Positions 1 to 9,020 of a stretch of 64,000 nt of DNA are shown here, piece by piece (position 1 is the first letter of the stretch; every line of letters starts with the position of its first letter). The notes beneath the pieces are model-generated. The model was not told where the DNA came from, searched no databases, and was given only the letters and a program-made list of their open reading frames with translations. The position numbers and the translations under genes were made by a program. This stretch comes from Ignavibacteria bacterium (GTDB lineage Bacteria; Bacteroidota; Ignavibacteria; Tepidaquicellales; Tepidaquicellaceae), in NCBI GenBank assembly GCA_016710985.1, contig JADJTX010000003.1, positions 62,001-126,000 of the forward strand. Direction: 5' to 3'.

Positions 1-219
1 TTATATAAATTATATCCGGATAAATTCATGCCGAAGTATTCGATGGTAACGTTTAACCGTATCCCCTACTCAGTTGCACTGAGCAGAGGTAAAATTCAGG
101 AAGAAATATTACATGATTTGAGTGAAGGAATTAATGATATAACCAAAGTAGATTTTAAAAGAGCGAAAGAGATGATAAATGCCAGGTTGGATAAATTAGA
201 TTTTGATGTACCGGAGTAA
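1..219 (+). CDS. Kynurenine 3-monooxygenase-like protein, C-terminal fragment
   Basis: The reading frame is open from the first base of the window, so the gene starts upstream and only about 72 C-terminal residues are present. The visible segment contains MPKYSMVTFNRIPYS followed by ALSRGKIQEEIL. From memory this resembles the C-terminal region of flavin-dependent kynurenine 3-monooxygenases (proline, YSMVTF, IPYS, RG), which hydroxylate kynurenine on the route from tryptophan to NAD. The FAD-binding N-terminus is outside the window, so catalytic residues cannot be checked. No partner gene of the kynurenine pathway follows. Another class A flavin monooxygenase is possible. Confidence 0.6.
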   Translation, partial: LYKLYPDKFMPKYSMVTFNRIPYSVALSRGKIQEEILHDLSEGINDITKVDFKRAKEMINARLDKLDFDVPE

Positions 220-350
220 TATCATACATCAATTTTATTTGTTGTCTTTTCACACTCATCTGCGAATCAGCCAATCAGTGTAATCAGCGTTCTGAAATAT
301 TTCATTTATTAACTCGGTTAATTAAAGTAAATTGAAGGCAAACAAAATTT

Positions 351-1619
351 ATGTTCGAAAAATTTGTACTTGGTAAAATAGACATTGAGAATAATATTCT
401 TCAACAACTGATTGAATCAATTCCGGAAGAAGAAACCATTTCAAAGAAAATCATACTAACCTCTGATCTGTCCGATTTTACTAAGAACTATCTGATGTTT
501 GATTACAGTGAGAAGGAAGGTTTCGAAGAATTATCATCTAAAATTTCAAGGTCGAACAAGCTCTACTTTAACTATACAATAAGACCAAGGTGGACCTTAC
601 AGACATTTCTTTTCAATAATTTCGAATCACGTCCTCCGAATGATATCCTGAAAAAAATTAATCTGTTTACTTTTTACAGCTTTTATACCGAAGCCATTAA
701 GGGTTTTATTGCAGATAACTCACAGATTTTCATAACAAAAAATGAAGTTACGTCAATCATTGATCATACTAATAAGGCAATTTATGAAAAGCTGATATCC
801 GGGATCAGCAATGCGAAGATAAAAAATTTTTTCCTTCAGATATTCATTCTTAAATATGATTCTGAATCTAATTTCAATCTCGAGTCCACTGTTCCTTATT
901 CGTTCGTTAAAATATTTCTCGATGATAAATCATTTTCAGACCTGGAAAAAAAATTCAGTTCAGTTAAAGGCATAACCGGGGAAACTGAATTGAGTTTAAA
1001 GGATATTATTAAAATTCTGACAGATAAATATCATTTACAGGAAATGATTCCGCACATCAGCAAAACTGATGCAACTAAAGACAGCCCGGCTAAACTTGCT
1101 CCTTTAAATGATATGAAAAAGGAAACCGAACCCATCAGGGAAAAATTAAAAGAAGATGACATAATAATTTCCGGAGTAAAGGAAATTGACCTTAAAAAGG
1201 ATGAAGTTAAAAAGAAGTCAACTGATTATCCCGGCTTAAATGAAAATGATGTTGTAACTGAGAATATTAAACAACAGGACGTTCCGGAAAAAACACATTC
1301 AGCCCGGCTTGTAAATACTGATAAAAAAATTAAGGAGCCGGTTAGCGTTCAAAATGAAGAAACGATCATACCGAAGGAAGATGATAAACTGAAAGGACTT
1401 TTCAGTGAAAAGCAGCTGGAAAAAATTTTATCTAAAGTTTACAGGTCAGACTTAATATACAGGGAAAAATCTTTTGACAATCTCAGAGCATATAAAACCT
1501 GGAGTGAAGCTTCAGCACATCTTAAAGATCTGTTCAAAGTAAATAATGTAGACCTTTATAATAAAGACGTAGTGACATTTGTAAATATTTTAAATGACTA
1601 TTATAAAAATAAGGAGTAG
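351..1619 (+). CDS. Hypothetical protein upstream of obgE
   Basis: I do not recognise this 422-residue protein. Residues 1 to about 240 look globular and are rich in aromatic and hydrophobic residues. About 245-345 is a charged, Lys/Glu/Asp-rich, low-complexity linker that is probably disordered. About 350-422 forms a second compact segment with FSEKQLEKILSKVYRSDLIY. There is no signal peptide or membrane segment, so it is probably cytosolic. The stop codon lies 3 bp before the TTG start of obgE, so the two are almost certainly cotranscribed. That suggests, without proving, a link to ribosome assembly or growth control. Confidence 0.75.
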   Translation: MFEKFVLGKIDIENNILQQLIESIPEEETISKKIILTSDLSDFTKNYLMFDYSEKEGFEELSSKISRSNKLYFNYTIRPRWTLQTFLFNNFESRPPNDILKKINLFTFYSFYTEAIKGFIADNSQIFITKNEVTSIIDHTNKAIYEKLISGISNAKIKNFFLQIFILKYDSESNFNLESTVPYSFVKIFLDDKSFSDLEKKFSSVKGITGETELSLKDIIKILTDKYHLQEMIPHISKTDATKDSPAKLAPLNDMKKETEPIREKLKEDDIIISGVKEIDLKKDEVKKKSTDYPGLNENDVVTENIKQQDVPEKTHSARLVNTDKKIKEPVSVQNEETIIPKEDDKLKGLFSEKQLEKILSKVYRSDLIYREKSFDNLRAYKTWSEASAHLKDLFKVNNVDLYNKDVVTFVNILNDYYKNKE

Positions 1620-1622
1620 AAT

Positions 1623-2636
1623 TTGTTTTTAGATCACGCGAAGATCTCAATAAAATCCGGTGCCGGCGGTAACGGTTGTGTAAGTTTCCGAAGGGAAAAA
1701 TTTGTTCCGAAAGGCGGACCTAACGGCGGTGACGGCGGCAAAGGCGGTGACGTCATATTCAAAGCCAGTTCTCAACTGTCAACTCTTATAGACTTCCGTT
1801 ACAAATCAATTCATAAAGCTCAGCGAGGTGAACACGGCCAGGGTTCGCTTAAAACAGGTAAGAACGGGAAAGATGAAATTATAATCGTTCCGTGCGGAAG
1901 CATTATAAAAGATCTTGAGACCGGAAAAATCATAGCAGAGCTTCTCAATGACGGTCAGGAATTTTTAGCTTTGAAAGGCGGACGCGGAGGGAAAGGGAAT
2001 AATCATTTTAAAAATTCTACTAATCAGGCGCCGAGAATTGCTCAGCCGGGTGAAGTTGCAAAAGAGGAAACTGTTCTGATTGAACTGAAACTTATTGCAG
2101 ATGTCGGACTCGTCGGATTTCCAAATGCCGGTAAGTCAACGCTGATCTCTAAAATTTCATCCGCCAAACCCAAGATCGCTGATTATGCTTTTACAACACT
2201 TGTTCCAAATCTCGGGATTGTAAAATACGGCGAGTATGAATCTTTTGTCGTTGCGGATATTCCTGGAATAATTGAAGGAGCATCAGGCGGGAAAGGACTC
2301 GGACTGCAGTTTCTCAGACACATCGAAAGAACAAGATTACTTTTATTCATGATCGATGCAACTAAACTGCAGGATGCGAAGCTCAAGAAAGATTTTTTGA
2401 AAGACTATGATACACTTTTGAAAGAATTAAAAAAGTACGAAGCGGATCTGATGGATAAACCGAAGATAATTTGTTTTACAAAAGTGGATGCAATATCTGA
2501 CGAGCTGAAAACAAAGCTTCAGAAGATGAAAATGAAGGAACATAAGATTTTGATTTCTTCAGTGACAGGTGAGAATCTGAAGGAGCTGAAGGATATGATT
2601 TGGAAAAAGCTTAAACAATTGACAATTGACAATTGA
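1623..2636 (+). CDS. obgE: Obg/CgtA GTPase
   Basis: This conserved GTPase assists 50S ribosomal subunit assembly and is usually essential. The 337-residue protein has the glycine-rich Obg fold at about 1-158 (GGDGGKGGDV, GGRGGKGNNHF). A G domain follows with P-loop GFPNAGKST near 165, switch I containing FTT, DIPG near 212, and a late FTKVD that serves as the NKxD-like base-recognition motif. The length matches short Obg proteins without a long C-terminal extension. The start codon is TTG, chosen because the sequence MFLDHAKI begins exactly where Obg proteins begin. It follows the unknown upstream gene by 3 bp. The last codons and the stop lie inside a heptamer tandem repeat, so the final residues (QLTIDN) are repeat-encoded. 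Confidence 0.96.
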   Translation: MFLDHAKISIKSGAGGNGCVSFRREKFVPKGGPNGGDGGKGGDVIFKASSQLSTLIDFRYKSIHKAQRGEHGQGSLKTGKNGKDEIIIVPCGSIIKDLETGKIIAELLNDGQEFLALKGGRGGKGNNHFKNSTNQAPRIAQPGEVAKEETVLIELKLIADVGLVGFPNAGKSTLISKISSAKPKIADYAFTTLVPNLGIVKYGEYESFVVADIPGIIEGASGGKGLGLQFLRHIERTRLLLFMIDATKLQDAKLKKDFLKDYDTLLKELKKYEADLMDKPKIICFTKVDAISDELKTKLQKMKMKEHKILISSVTGENLKELKDMIWKKLKQLTIDN

Positions 2637-2661
2637 CAATTGATAATTGATAATTGATATA
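2617..2661 (+). repeat. Heptamer tandem repeat (GACAATT / GATAATT)
   Basis: About six consecutive 7-bp units of GACAATT drifting to GATAATT. The array begins inside the obgE coding sequence and supplies its stop codon, then fills much of the gap to surE. Confidence 0.85.
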
Positions 2662-2705
2662 TTAAATTTAATCTACAAAATAAAATTCACAATACACAAT
2701 ACTGA

Positions 2706-3476
2706 ATGAATAAGCCGACCATTTTAATCTCCAACGATGACGGTATAGAAGCCGATGGGATCAAAGCTCTTTGGCGTGAGATCAGAAAATTTGCTGAAGT
2801 TCATGTAGTTGCACCGCACACACAGCAAAGTGCAGTCGGTCATTCTATAACGATCGCGAATCCTATACGCGCAAGAAAGAATTTAATTGATAAAAACTTT
2901 TACGGGTTTGCAGTGGAAGGGACACCTGCGGATTCTGTAAAGCTCGCTGTGAGAAATTTATTAAAAGGAAAGAAGATAGATTTGCTTATTTCAGGAATTA
3001 ATCATGGTTCAAATACTGCCATAAATACAATATATTCCGGAACAGTCTCCGCAGCCACAGAAGGAACTATACTCGGAATCCCCTCTATTGCAATGTCTCT
3101 TGCAAGTTTTACTTACAAAGATTTTTCCTTTGCCGCAAAATTTTCTTCTAAGATCGCAAAGTTTGTTTTGAAAAACGGGTTGCCGAAAGGAACTCTGTTA
3201 AATGTGAACGTTCCTCCGGTTGAAAGAAATAAGATCAAAGGTGTATTGATAACTAAACAGGGTAAGTCCTTCTGGAATGATCATTATGAGTCGAGATTAG
3301 ATCCGAATAAAAGAGAATACTTCTGGCTTACGGGAAAGATGGCTGTGATGGATGAGACAATGGAGTTCGATGAGATAGCCGTGAGAAACAATTATGTTTC
3401 CATCACTCCGATACATTATGATCTTACTGATTATAAATTGCTGGAAGAGCTTAAGGAATGGAAGATAAAGCTGTGA
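2706..3476 (+). CDS. surE: 5'/3'-nucleotidase SurE
   Basis: SurE is a divalent-metal-dependent survival protein that dephosphorylates nucleoside 5'- and 3'-monophosphates. The 256-residue protein opens with ILISNDDGIEADG, where the two Asp residues bind the metal. It continues with APHTQQSAVGHSIT, a conserved GTPADSVKLA, and SGINHGSNTAINTIYSGTVSAATEG with the metal-binding Asn and the family SGTV motif. Length is normal for the family. It is on the same strand as obgE, with about 70 bp of repeat DNA between them. No other start fits the alignment better than this ATG. Confidence 0.95.
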   Translation: MNKPTILISNDDGIEADGIKALWREIRKFAEVHVVAPHTQQSAVGHSITIANPIRARKNLIDKNFYGFAVEGTPADSVKLAVRNLLKGKKIDLLISGINHGSNTAINTIYSGTVSAATEGTILGIPSIAMSLASFTYKDFSFAAKFSSKIAKFVLKNGLPKGTLLNVNVPPVERNKIKGVLITKQGKSFWNDHYESRLDPNKREYFWLTGKMAVMDETMEFDEIAVRNNYVSITPIHYDLTDYKLLEELKEWKIKL

Positions 3477-3544
3477 GACGTGAGACTCGAGACAAGACGG
3501 AGAAGTAAGGAACACCCTTCCTTACTCAATACTTAACACTTAAT
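3476..3544 (+). repeat. Short tandem repeats between surE and the sulfotransferase gene
   Basis: GTGAGAC-type heptamers (GTGAGAC, GTGAGAC, TCGAGAC) begin at the surE stop. An ACTCAATACTTAACACTTAAT stretch runs directly into the next ATG. This is the same repeat style as at 8872-9014. Confidence 0.6.
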
Positions 3545-4240
3545 ATGCCTTTGAAAATAATTGGATCTGGTTTAGGGAGAACGGGAACACATTCCCTCAA
3601 ATTAGCACTTGAACATCTGGGTTATGGAAAATGTTATCATATGGTAGAATTGTTTCAACGTCCTCAAGGTCTTAAATATTTTAAACAGGCTGAAAGAAAT
3701 GAACAAGTAAATTGGGATGAATTATTCGAAGGATATGCATCGGCAGTTGATTATCCTGTTGCAAGATATTTTAAGAAGTTGTTTAAATTCTATCCCGATG
3801 CAAAAGTTATTCATACAGTCCGAGATTCTGAGATCTGGTATCAAAGTGCCTCAGAAACAATTTTCTGGGCAAGCAAACCTTATTCATTAAGAATTTTAAA
3901 ACTTGCAGTTCATCTTCCTTTTTCCCGTGAAGCGAGAAGGAGAATTCCTGTCTTATTGTACAACAGAAAATTATCCGAACTCGAGTTTGGAAAAAATTTA
4001 AAAGATAAGAAAAAGGTCATCGAAAGATTTAATTATCATACTAAGGAAGTCATAGCTTCAATTCCTCAGGAACAACTGCTGGTGTTCAACGCTGAAGATG
4101 GCTGGAAGCCACTATGTGAATTTCTAAATGTCCCGGTTCCTTCTGATCCATTTCCTAAATCAAATACGAGAGAAGAATTTATAAATAACGTTTATACAAT
4201 CGGAAGCGGAAAGTTTCTAAATACTAACACAAGCTATTAA
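3545..4240 (+). CDS. Sulfotransferase family protein
   Basis: 231 residues. The N-terminus GSGLGRTGTHSLKLALEHL is the 5'-phosphosulfate (PAPS) binding loop of the small bacterial and eukaryotic Sulfotransfer_4-like family. KVIHTVRDSEIWYQSA is the typical second PAPS-contact region with the conserved Arg and Ser. Such proteins transfer a sulfate group from PAPS to an acceptor; the acceptor here is unknown. It is a soluble protein without a signal peptide. The 3' end merges into an AACTATT heptamer repeat that provides the stop codon. It is convergent with the next gene. Confidence 0.85.
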   Translation: MPLKIIGSGLGRTGTHSLKLALEHLGYGKCYHMVELFQRPQGLKYFKQAERNEQVNWDELFEGYASAVDYPVARYFKKLFKFYPDAKVIHTVRDSEIWYQSASETIFWASKPYSLRILKLAVHLPFSREARRRIPVLLYNRKLSELEFGKNLKDKKKVIERFNYHTKEVIASIPQEQLLVFNAEDGWKPLCEFLNVPVPSDPFPKSNTREEFINNVYTIGSGKFLNTNTSY

Positions 4241-4262
4241 CTATTAACTATTAACTATTTTA
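4230..4262 (+). repeat. Heptamer tandem repeat (AACTATT)
   Basis: Four copies of TAACTAT/AACTATT lie at the convergent 3' ends of the sulfotransferase-like gene and the T9SS gene. The repeat contains the stop codons on both sides. Confidence 0.75.
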
Positions 4263-5553
4263 TATGAGTCATTCTCTTTGTATCTGTAAATCCCGGTGTA
4301 CTCAAAGTATAAAAATAAATTCCACTCGATAAATTTTCATTGTCGAATTCAGCTTCATATGTTCCTGCATTCTGCTTTTGATTAACTAAAGTTGCAACCT
4401 CTTTTCCCAAAGAATTGAAAATCTTTAAGCTTGTAAACCCACTTTGGGTTAACGAATAACGGATAACGGTTGACGGGTTGAAAGGATTCGGATAATTCTG
4501 TGAAAGTGAAAATTTATCCGGTACGCCGATTATTATTTCAGTCTGTAAATCATAATATTGAAAGTTACCGTTGAGATCAATCTGCTTCAGCCTGTATTTG
4601 TAACTTCCGGCATTCAGATCTTTGTCAGTAAAAGAATACTCATGATAATTAACGGAAGTCCCATTCCCCTCGGCAAATCCTAATTTCGTCCACACGGTTT
4701 GTATGATACTTTCTCCATCGCACCTTTCAATATCGAATCCTGAATTGTTTAACTCGGATGAGGTGCTCCAATTTAAAACAACGTCCCTGTTATTTACTGT
4801 TGCAGTAAAACCGGAAAGTTCAATGGGAAGAATTGAATTATGCCAGCTTTCAATTATATGGATCCCATCGATAAACAATCCTAAGGAATTGTTGGATTGA
4901 AATAAATCAATTGCGAATGCACTATTCATATCAGGTGCTATACCTGCAGTTGGACCAAGTGTCGGAGGCGGCTCTATTGAAGGAGGAGGAGAGGAAAAAA
5001 CAAATAAACTTATAGGATCATTTAATGGACCCGGATTAAACGTATATTTTAAAATTAATAAGTAAGTTGTATTCTTTAAATACTGTGCAGGTGTATATAT
5101 TGGAGCGTCATGTGTCTTAGAAATACCAAATGCAATGTTATCGGATAATTCTTTAATGTGAACACGCAACCGGACATTAGATAAAGAAATAGCTTCAGTA
5201 ATTCCCATAAAATAATCCCCTTTCTCCCTCGCACTAAAGACATTTACCAAAAATGAAACATAAAGACTTCCTGTTGAAACTCCCCCGAAGCTGAATATCT
5301 CAGATACTGCGTCCGAAGAAAATGTATCAAGTTTTGCCGCATTTCCTACCCCTGACCCTAGGTAATAAGGAAATGTAAGACTTGGCGAAGAAATTCTTAT
5401 CGGATCAGGCAAACCTAAAGGAGAAATGCTTCTCCAATATTTTTTTAATGTATCGCCTGCCGGGTATTCAAAATTTTCTTCAAACAATATCTGAGAATAA
5501 ACTCTAGGCGAGACTATTAGTACAAAACAAAAAAGTAAAATTAGTTTTTTCAT
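4255..5553 (-). CDS. Secreted protein with T9SS C-terminal sorting domain
   Basis: 432 residues with an N-terminal signal peptide (MKKLILLFCFVLIVSPRVYSQ). Residues about 20-240 form an extracellular domain resembling a jelly-roll or concanavalin-like segment; I do not recognise its function. About 242-335 is a fibronectin-type-III-like stretch (LPIELSGFTATVNN...VVLNWSTSSELNNSGFDIER) that is common in these secreted proteins. About 345-432 is the T9SS type A sorting domain (SLSQNYPNPFNPSTVIRYSL, ending GFTDTKRMTHIK). The mature product is expected to be surface-attached or released. It is preceded by the hairpin terminator of the neighbour at 5695-5731, so it is probably transcribed alone. Confidence 0.88.
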   Translation of the reverse strand: MKKLILLFCFVLIVSPRVYSQILFEENFEYPAGDTLKKYWRSISPLGLPDPIRISSPSLTFPYYLGSGVGNAAKLDTFSSDAVSEIFSFGGVSTGSLYVSFLVNVFSAREKGDYFMGITEAISLSNVRLRVHIKELSDNIAFGISKTHDAPIYTPAQYLKNTTYLLILKYTFNPGPLNDPISLFVFSSPPPSIEPPPTLGPTAGIAPDMNSAFAIDLFQSNNSLGLFIDGIHIIESWHNSILPIELSGFTATVNNRDVVLNWSTSSELNNSGFDIERCDGESIIQTVWTKLGFAEGNGTSVNYHEYSFTDKDLNAGSYKYRLKQIDLNGNFQYYDLQTEIIIGVPDKFSLSQNYPNPFNPSTVIRYSLTQSGFTSLKIFNSLGKEVATLVNQKQNAGTYEAEFDNENLSSGIYFYTLSTPGFTDTKRMTHIK

Positions 5554-5694
5554 TATTGTTTTTTTGTATTTATTTAAACTACTTAGCTCAAAAATTTAAT
5601 TTAAGTCAATTTGTTTTTTCAATTGTTTCTGAAAATACATTAGAATGTTCAATTTTGATCGTAATGATTTCAATTGAGTTTTTAAATTTAAAAT

Positions 5695-5730
5695 AAAAAA
5701 GCCTGAATAATCTTTCTCTTCAGGCTTTTT
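5695..5730 (-). terminator. Rho-independent terminator
   Basis: AAAAAGCCTGAA pairs with TTCAGGCTTTTT around an 11-base loop. It lies just past the stop of the minus-strand gene 5769-6620. The symmetric A and T runs would let it act in both directions. Confidence 0.85.
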
Positions 5731-5768
5731 AAATATTTAAATATTAACAGCTAACTATATTCTACTAA

Positions 5769-6620
5769 CTATTTTAGTAACATCATTTTCTTTGTTTCTA
5801 TATAATCCTGAGACTGCAGTCTGTAGAAATAAATCCCGCTCGAATACTTAGAAGCATCCCATTTAAATTCATAAGTGCCGGCATTCTGTTTTTGATTTAC
5901 TAATGTTTCGACCTCTTTCCCTATTGAATTGTAAATCTTTAAACTTGTAAAACCATTTTCAACTATCGAGTAACGAATGACCGTAGCCGGGTTGAATGGG
6001 TTCGGGTAGTTTTGAAAAATCTTATACTCATCAGGGACAAGACCTGATATCTGACTGATTGAGATAGTATTAGTATCTACAAAGTGTGTAGCTGAAGTTG
6101 TTATTTCCTGAATAAATGTCCCGACGTAAGCTGATATTTTAGTTGTGAATCCCGGTTCAGGTGGATTTTTCCATGTTAAATTAAGCGGCTGACTTTGATC
6201 AAATGAACCTGCCGTTGTCTTTAAACTCATTCTTACTATCAATGTCCCTTTGCCGGTATTTGAAATTATTGGTGCTGCTCCCTGGGGAACCGGTAGATTG
6301 GACGCCAGTCTGAGTTCATTATTGGATATTGATGCATTCTGCGGAACTGCGGCTGAAGGTAAACCCGTTCCAATGATTCTGTAACGAAGTGTACCTCCGT
6401 TTGCAATTAACGGATTAAATTTGAAAAAATATTGTCCGGCTGGGTATTCAAATTGTGTAGATCCGGTTTGAAACAAATAAATTTCAAATGTCAGTGAATC
6501 CGGAGCTGATCTGTTAAAATTCGTTGCCGTAAGTGTATATGTAGGTACCTGTGAAAAAGTTATGTTTGAGAATAAAGATATGTATAAAGAGAATATAAAA
6601 ATTAATAATATTTTTTTCAT
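5769..6620 (-). CDS. Secreted protein with T9SS C-terminal sorting domain
   Basis: 283 residues with a signal peptide at about 1-23 (ending ITFSQ). The middle domain (about 24-195) begins VPTYTLTATNFNRSAPDSLTFEIYLFQTGSTQFEY and is a beta-rich module. It contains FKFNPLIANGGTLRYRIIGTGLP, which is clearly related to the protein at 48224-49089. The C-terminal T9SS sorting domain begins at about 200 (YKIFQNYPNPFNPATVIRYS) and ends with KKMMLLK. Its function is unknown. A cohesin-like or adhesin module is possible but unproven. It has a good terminator at 5695-5730. Confidence 0.87.
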   Translation of the reverse strand: MKKILLIFIFSLYISLFSNITFSQVPTYTLTATNFNRSAPDSLTFEIYLFQTGSTQFEYPAGQYFFKFNPLIANGGTLRYRIIGTGLPSAAVPQNASISNNELRLASNLPVPQGAAPIISNTGKGTLIVRMSLKTTAGSFDQSQPLNLTWKNPPEPGFTTKISAYVGTFIQEITTSATHFVDTNTISISQISGLVPDEYKIFQNYPNPFNPATVIRYSIVENGFTSLKIYNSIGKEVETLVNQKQNAGTYEFKWDASKYSSGIYFYRLQSQDYIETKKMMLLK

Positions 6621-6740
6621 ATTGAATTAAATTTATTTATGAGTTTAAAAAAATCTAAGTTTGCGAAACCGGTGCGTGAATCGTGAATCGTCAATCGTGA
6701 AACATGTATTTAACTTTTAAATCCGATCATCGAACGAGTA

Positions 6741-6770
6741 ATGCAGAAAGGATATTATTCCTTTCTGCAT
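6741..6770. other. Strong hairpin between two secreted-protein genes
   Basis: A perfect 12-bp stem (ATGCAGAAAGGA with TCCTTTCTGCAT) around a 6-base loop lies between the stop of 6798-8717 and the start of 5769-6620. It lacks a T tract on the minus strand. It may be an RNA stabiliser or a weak terminator of the upstream minus-strand gene. Confidence 0.6.
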
Positions 6771-6797
6771 CATCGAATTCCTGTTTAAGTTTAAATT

Positions 6798-8717
6798 TTA
6801 AGGCTGTACAACAGATACAAAGAGCGAACTGTTATTATTTATAACTATAAGATCAGATAAGTCCACAATCCCGTCTCCATTAACATCCGATAAGACATAC
6901 CCGGAAGCAAAAAGAAGAACATCATTATAGCATTGTATTAAATCGCTTAATTCAATAATTCCATCCTGATTTACATCACCCGAGTATAGTCCGTATTTAC
7001 CGGCAGCAGGTACAAGTTTCTGATTATCACCAAAAGCTTGAGTTGCAGCAGTTGTAAAGTTAAAGAAATTATCCGCCGCTTGCGTAAATGATTCGCCGCC
7101 TGACTTGCTCCATGTTACCAATGCGTTTCTGTGTTTTGTCTGTAAGTAATATGTCCCGGACGGTGCATATTTAAAAACAAACTTAGCCTGAAAAGTAATT
7201 TTATCAAAAATTGCGGTTGATGAATCAACTATATTATAGGGAGATGAATTATTTCTTAAAAATACTCTGATGGAATCACTACTGTTTAATTGTCCGGTAC
7301 TTGTTTTATAAAATCCCTCAGGGAATAATGTTACAAAGTAATTTGAAGTTGTCGGTATTACATAATTTATCGGATTAAATTGCGCCCATTGATAAGTCCA
7401 GTTGTTTGCTCCGAATGCACCTCTGTAAGAAACTGCTTCAAATCCTGATAAATTCGGATTTGTAAAATTAGCTCCGCTTAATGCCGGGGAACCGGACAGA
7501 GGAATCCAGTTAGTTACATTGTTACCCGGCAGCGGAACGTTTGGATAAATTCCAAACGGATTAGTCAGCTGAACTGAGCTGTTGTCCGAATATGTTGTAT
7601 TGTTATTACTTATGTATGCTGAAGGACCTCCTGTAATTGATCCGCCTGTCTCATCTGCTAATGCTGTTACCATTCCGGAATAAATATTTGTATTCACTTG
7701 AACAACACCGCCATTGACGTCATTAATTACTCCCGAACCGTCAAATCTTGTACCTACTCTCCATCCCATTATCAGTGAGTTATAAATACAAGCCTGCATA
7801 TTCCTTCTAAGATGAGCGCCTCTTTGAAATAAAGAATTCACCGGTGTGCTTGTCGTTTCAAAAGGACCGACTACTGTCATGTTTGAAAAGAAAGGTCTTG
7901 TTCTCGGACCGTTTGTATTCGATGGAGTATTATTATTATTATCTATTTCAAAACCATTTGAGGAACTAATGTCAGCTATGTCTTTATCGCGTACACTCAA
8001 TCCGAACTGCACCTTGCCTCTCCATCCATTGTCACAGTCCCAGTCATCATCCAAGCCTTTATAAGCGATCAGGTGATTGCAGTTTACCGTTCCGCCGAAC
8101 CACTCAAATGAATCATCACCGCTGTAGCTGACCTGAACATATTCAATGACCGTTGAGCGCCCGACTCCGCCCATTGTTAAACCGTTAATTTCGTTTCCGG
8201 ATATTCCTGTTAAATTCACTCCCGGAAATTCAAGTCTGACAAATCTGAATATTCCTGAATTATCATTATCATCATTTCCACCGTAAATAGGACCAAGTCC
8301 CGGACCAAATCCTTCTATCTCGGCAGTTGTAGCGCCGGTTGAAGTATTTATCGTTGCCCTTCCTAATATGATTACACCTCCCCAGTCTCCTGCAGCTCTT
8401 TGCCCAACCGGTTTCTGACTGGTAAAAATAACAGGAGCATCAACTGTTCCGTTTGCAAAGATCTTTCCGCCTCTTTCTATTATCAGTGTACCTTTTGATT
8501 CGAATGCGCCCATGATGACTGTTCCCGCGGGAATTGTAATTGAGCCGCCATCCCTTACATAGTTAAAACCCTTCATTAAATATTTAGTGGTTTTCACTAA
8601 TACAACATTACCGGTAATGCTTGACGAATTCAACGTTGTTGAATCTATCTGAGCCGTTGATTCCCTTGAAAAAGAAATCATAATTGTTAATAATACAATT
8701 GTTAAAATTGACCGCAT
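6798..8717 (-). CDS. Secreted beta-helix protein with C-terminal dockerin-like EF repeats
   Basis: 639 residues with a signal peptide (about 1-23). Residues about 25-430 form a right-handed beta-helix-like domain with GTLIIERGGKIFANGT, GDWGGVIILGRA, IEGFGPGLGPIYGG and EYVQVSYSGDDSFEWFGG. This domain is strongly similar to the paralogue at 9845-11512. A linker domain follows at about 450-565. The protein ends not in a T9SS domain but in two Asp/Asn-rich calcium-binding-like repeats, SGDVNQDGIIELSDLI and SDVNGDGIVDLSDLI, as in dockerin type I. These could bind calcium or a cohesin partner. The role is unknown. The position beside a TonB receptor suggests surface binding of a nutrient, which is an inference. 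Confidence 0.88.
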   Translation of the reverse strand: MRSILTIVLLTIMISFSRESTAQIDSTTLNSSSITGNVVLVKTTKYLMKGFNYVRDGGSITIPAGTVIMGAFESKGTLIIERGGKIFANGTVDAPVIFTSQKPVGQRAAGDWGGVIILGRATINTSTGATTAEIEGFGPGLGPIYGGNDDNDNSGIFRFVRLEFPGVNLTGISGNEINGLTMGGVGRSTVIEYVQVSYSGDDSFEWFGGTVNCNHLIAYKGLDDDWDCDNGWRGKVQFGLSVRDKDIADISSSNGFEIDNNNNTPSNTNGPRTRPFFSNMTVVGPFETTSTPVNSLFQRGAHLRRNMQACIYNSLIMGWRVGTRFDGSGVINDVNGGVVQVNTNIYSGMVTALADETGGSITGGPSAYISNNNTTYSDNSSVQLTNPFGIYPNVPLPGNNVTNWIPLSGSPALSGANFTNPNLSGFEAVSYRGAFGANNWTYQWAQFNPINYVIPTTSNYFVTLFPEGFYKTSTGQLNSSDSIRVFLRNNSSPYNIVDSSTAIFDKITFQAKFVFKYAPSGTYYLQTKHRNALVTWSKSGGESFTQAADNFFNFTTAATQAFGDNQKLVPAAGKYGLYSGDVNQDGIIELSDLIQCYNDVLLFASGYVLSDVNGDGIVDLSDLIVINNNSSLFVSVVQP

Positions 8718-8871
8718 TTTGTTTTTTCTCCTTTGAGTTAATTGATTTAACTGATTTAATAAAAATTGATATGAACTTTAGATTAGTTTAAGCAAAACTA
8801 CTCAAAAACTATTTTCAAAAGGTAATGCTAATGTTAAGTTTGTTATTAATATATTATCAAATGGTAAAATG

Positions 8872-9014
8872 TGGACGTGAGACGTGAGACGTGAGACGCG
8901 AGACGTGAGACGTGAGACGCGAGACGATAAGGACAGAAACCACAATCAATACTCAATAACTATACTCAATAACTATACTCAATACTCAATACTCAATACT
9001 CAATACTCAACATT
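8872..9014. repeat. Two successive heptamer tandem arrays
   Basis: About 8872-8925 holds roughly seven units of GTGAGAC with GCGAGAC variants. About 8945-9014 holds units of ACTCAAT interspersed with AACTATACTCAAT. Both have 7-bp period. They lie between the start of the beta-helix gene and the end of the phosphoesterase gene. Confidence 0.85.
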
Positions 9015-9020
9015 AAATAT

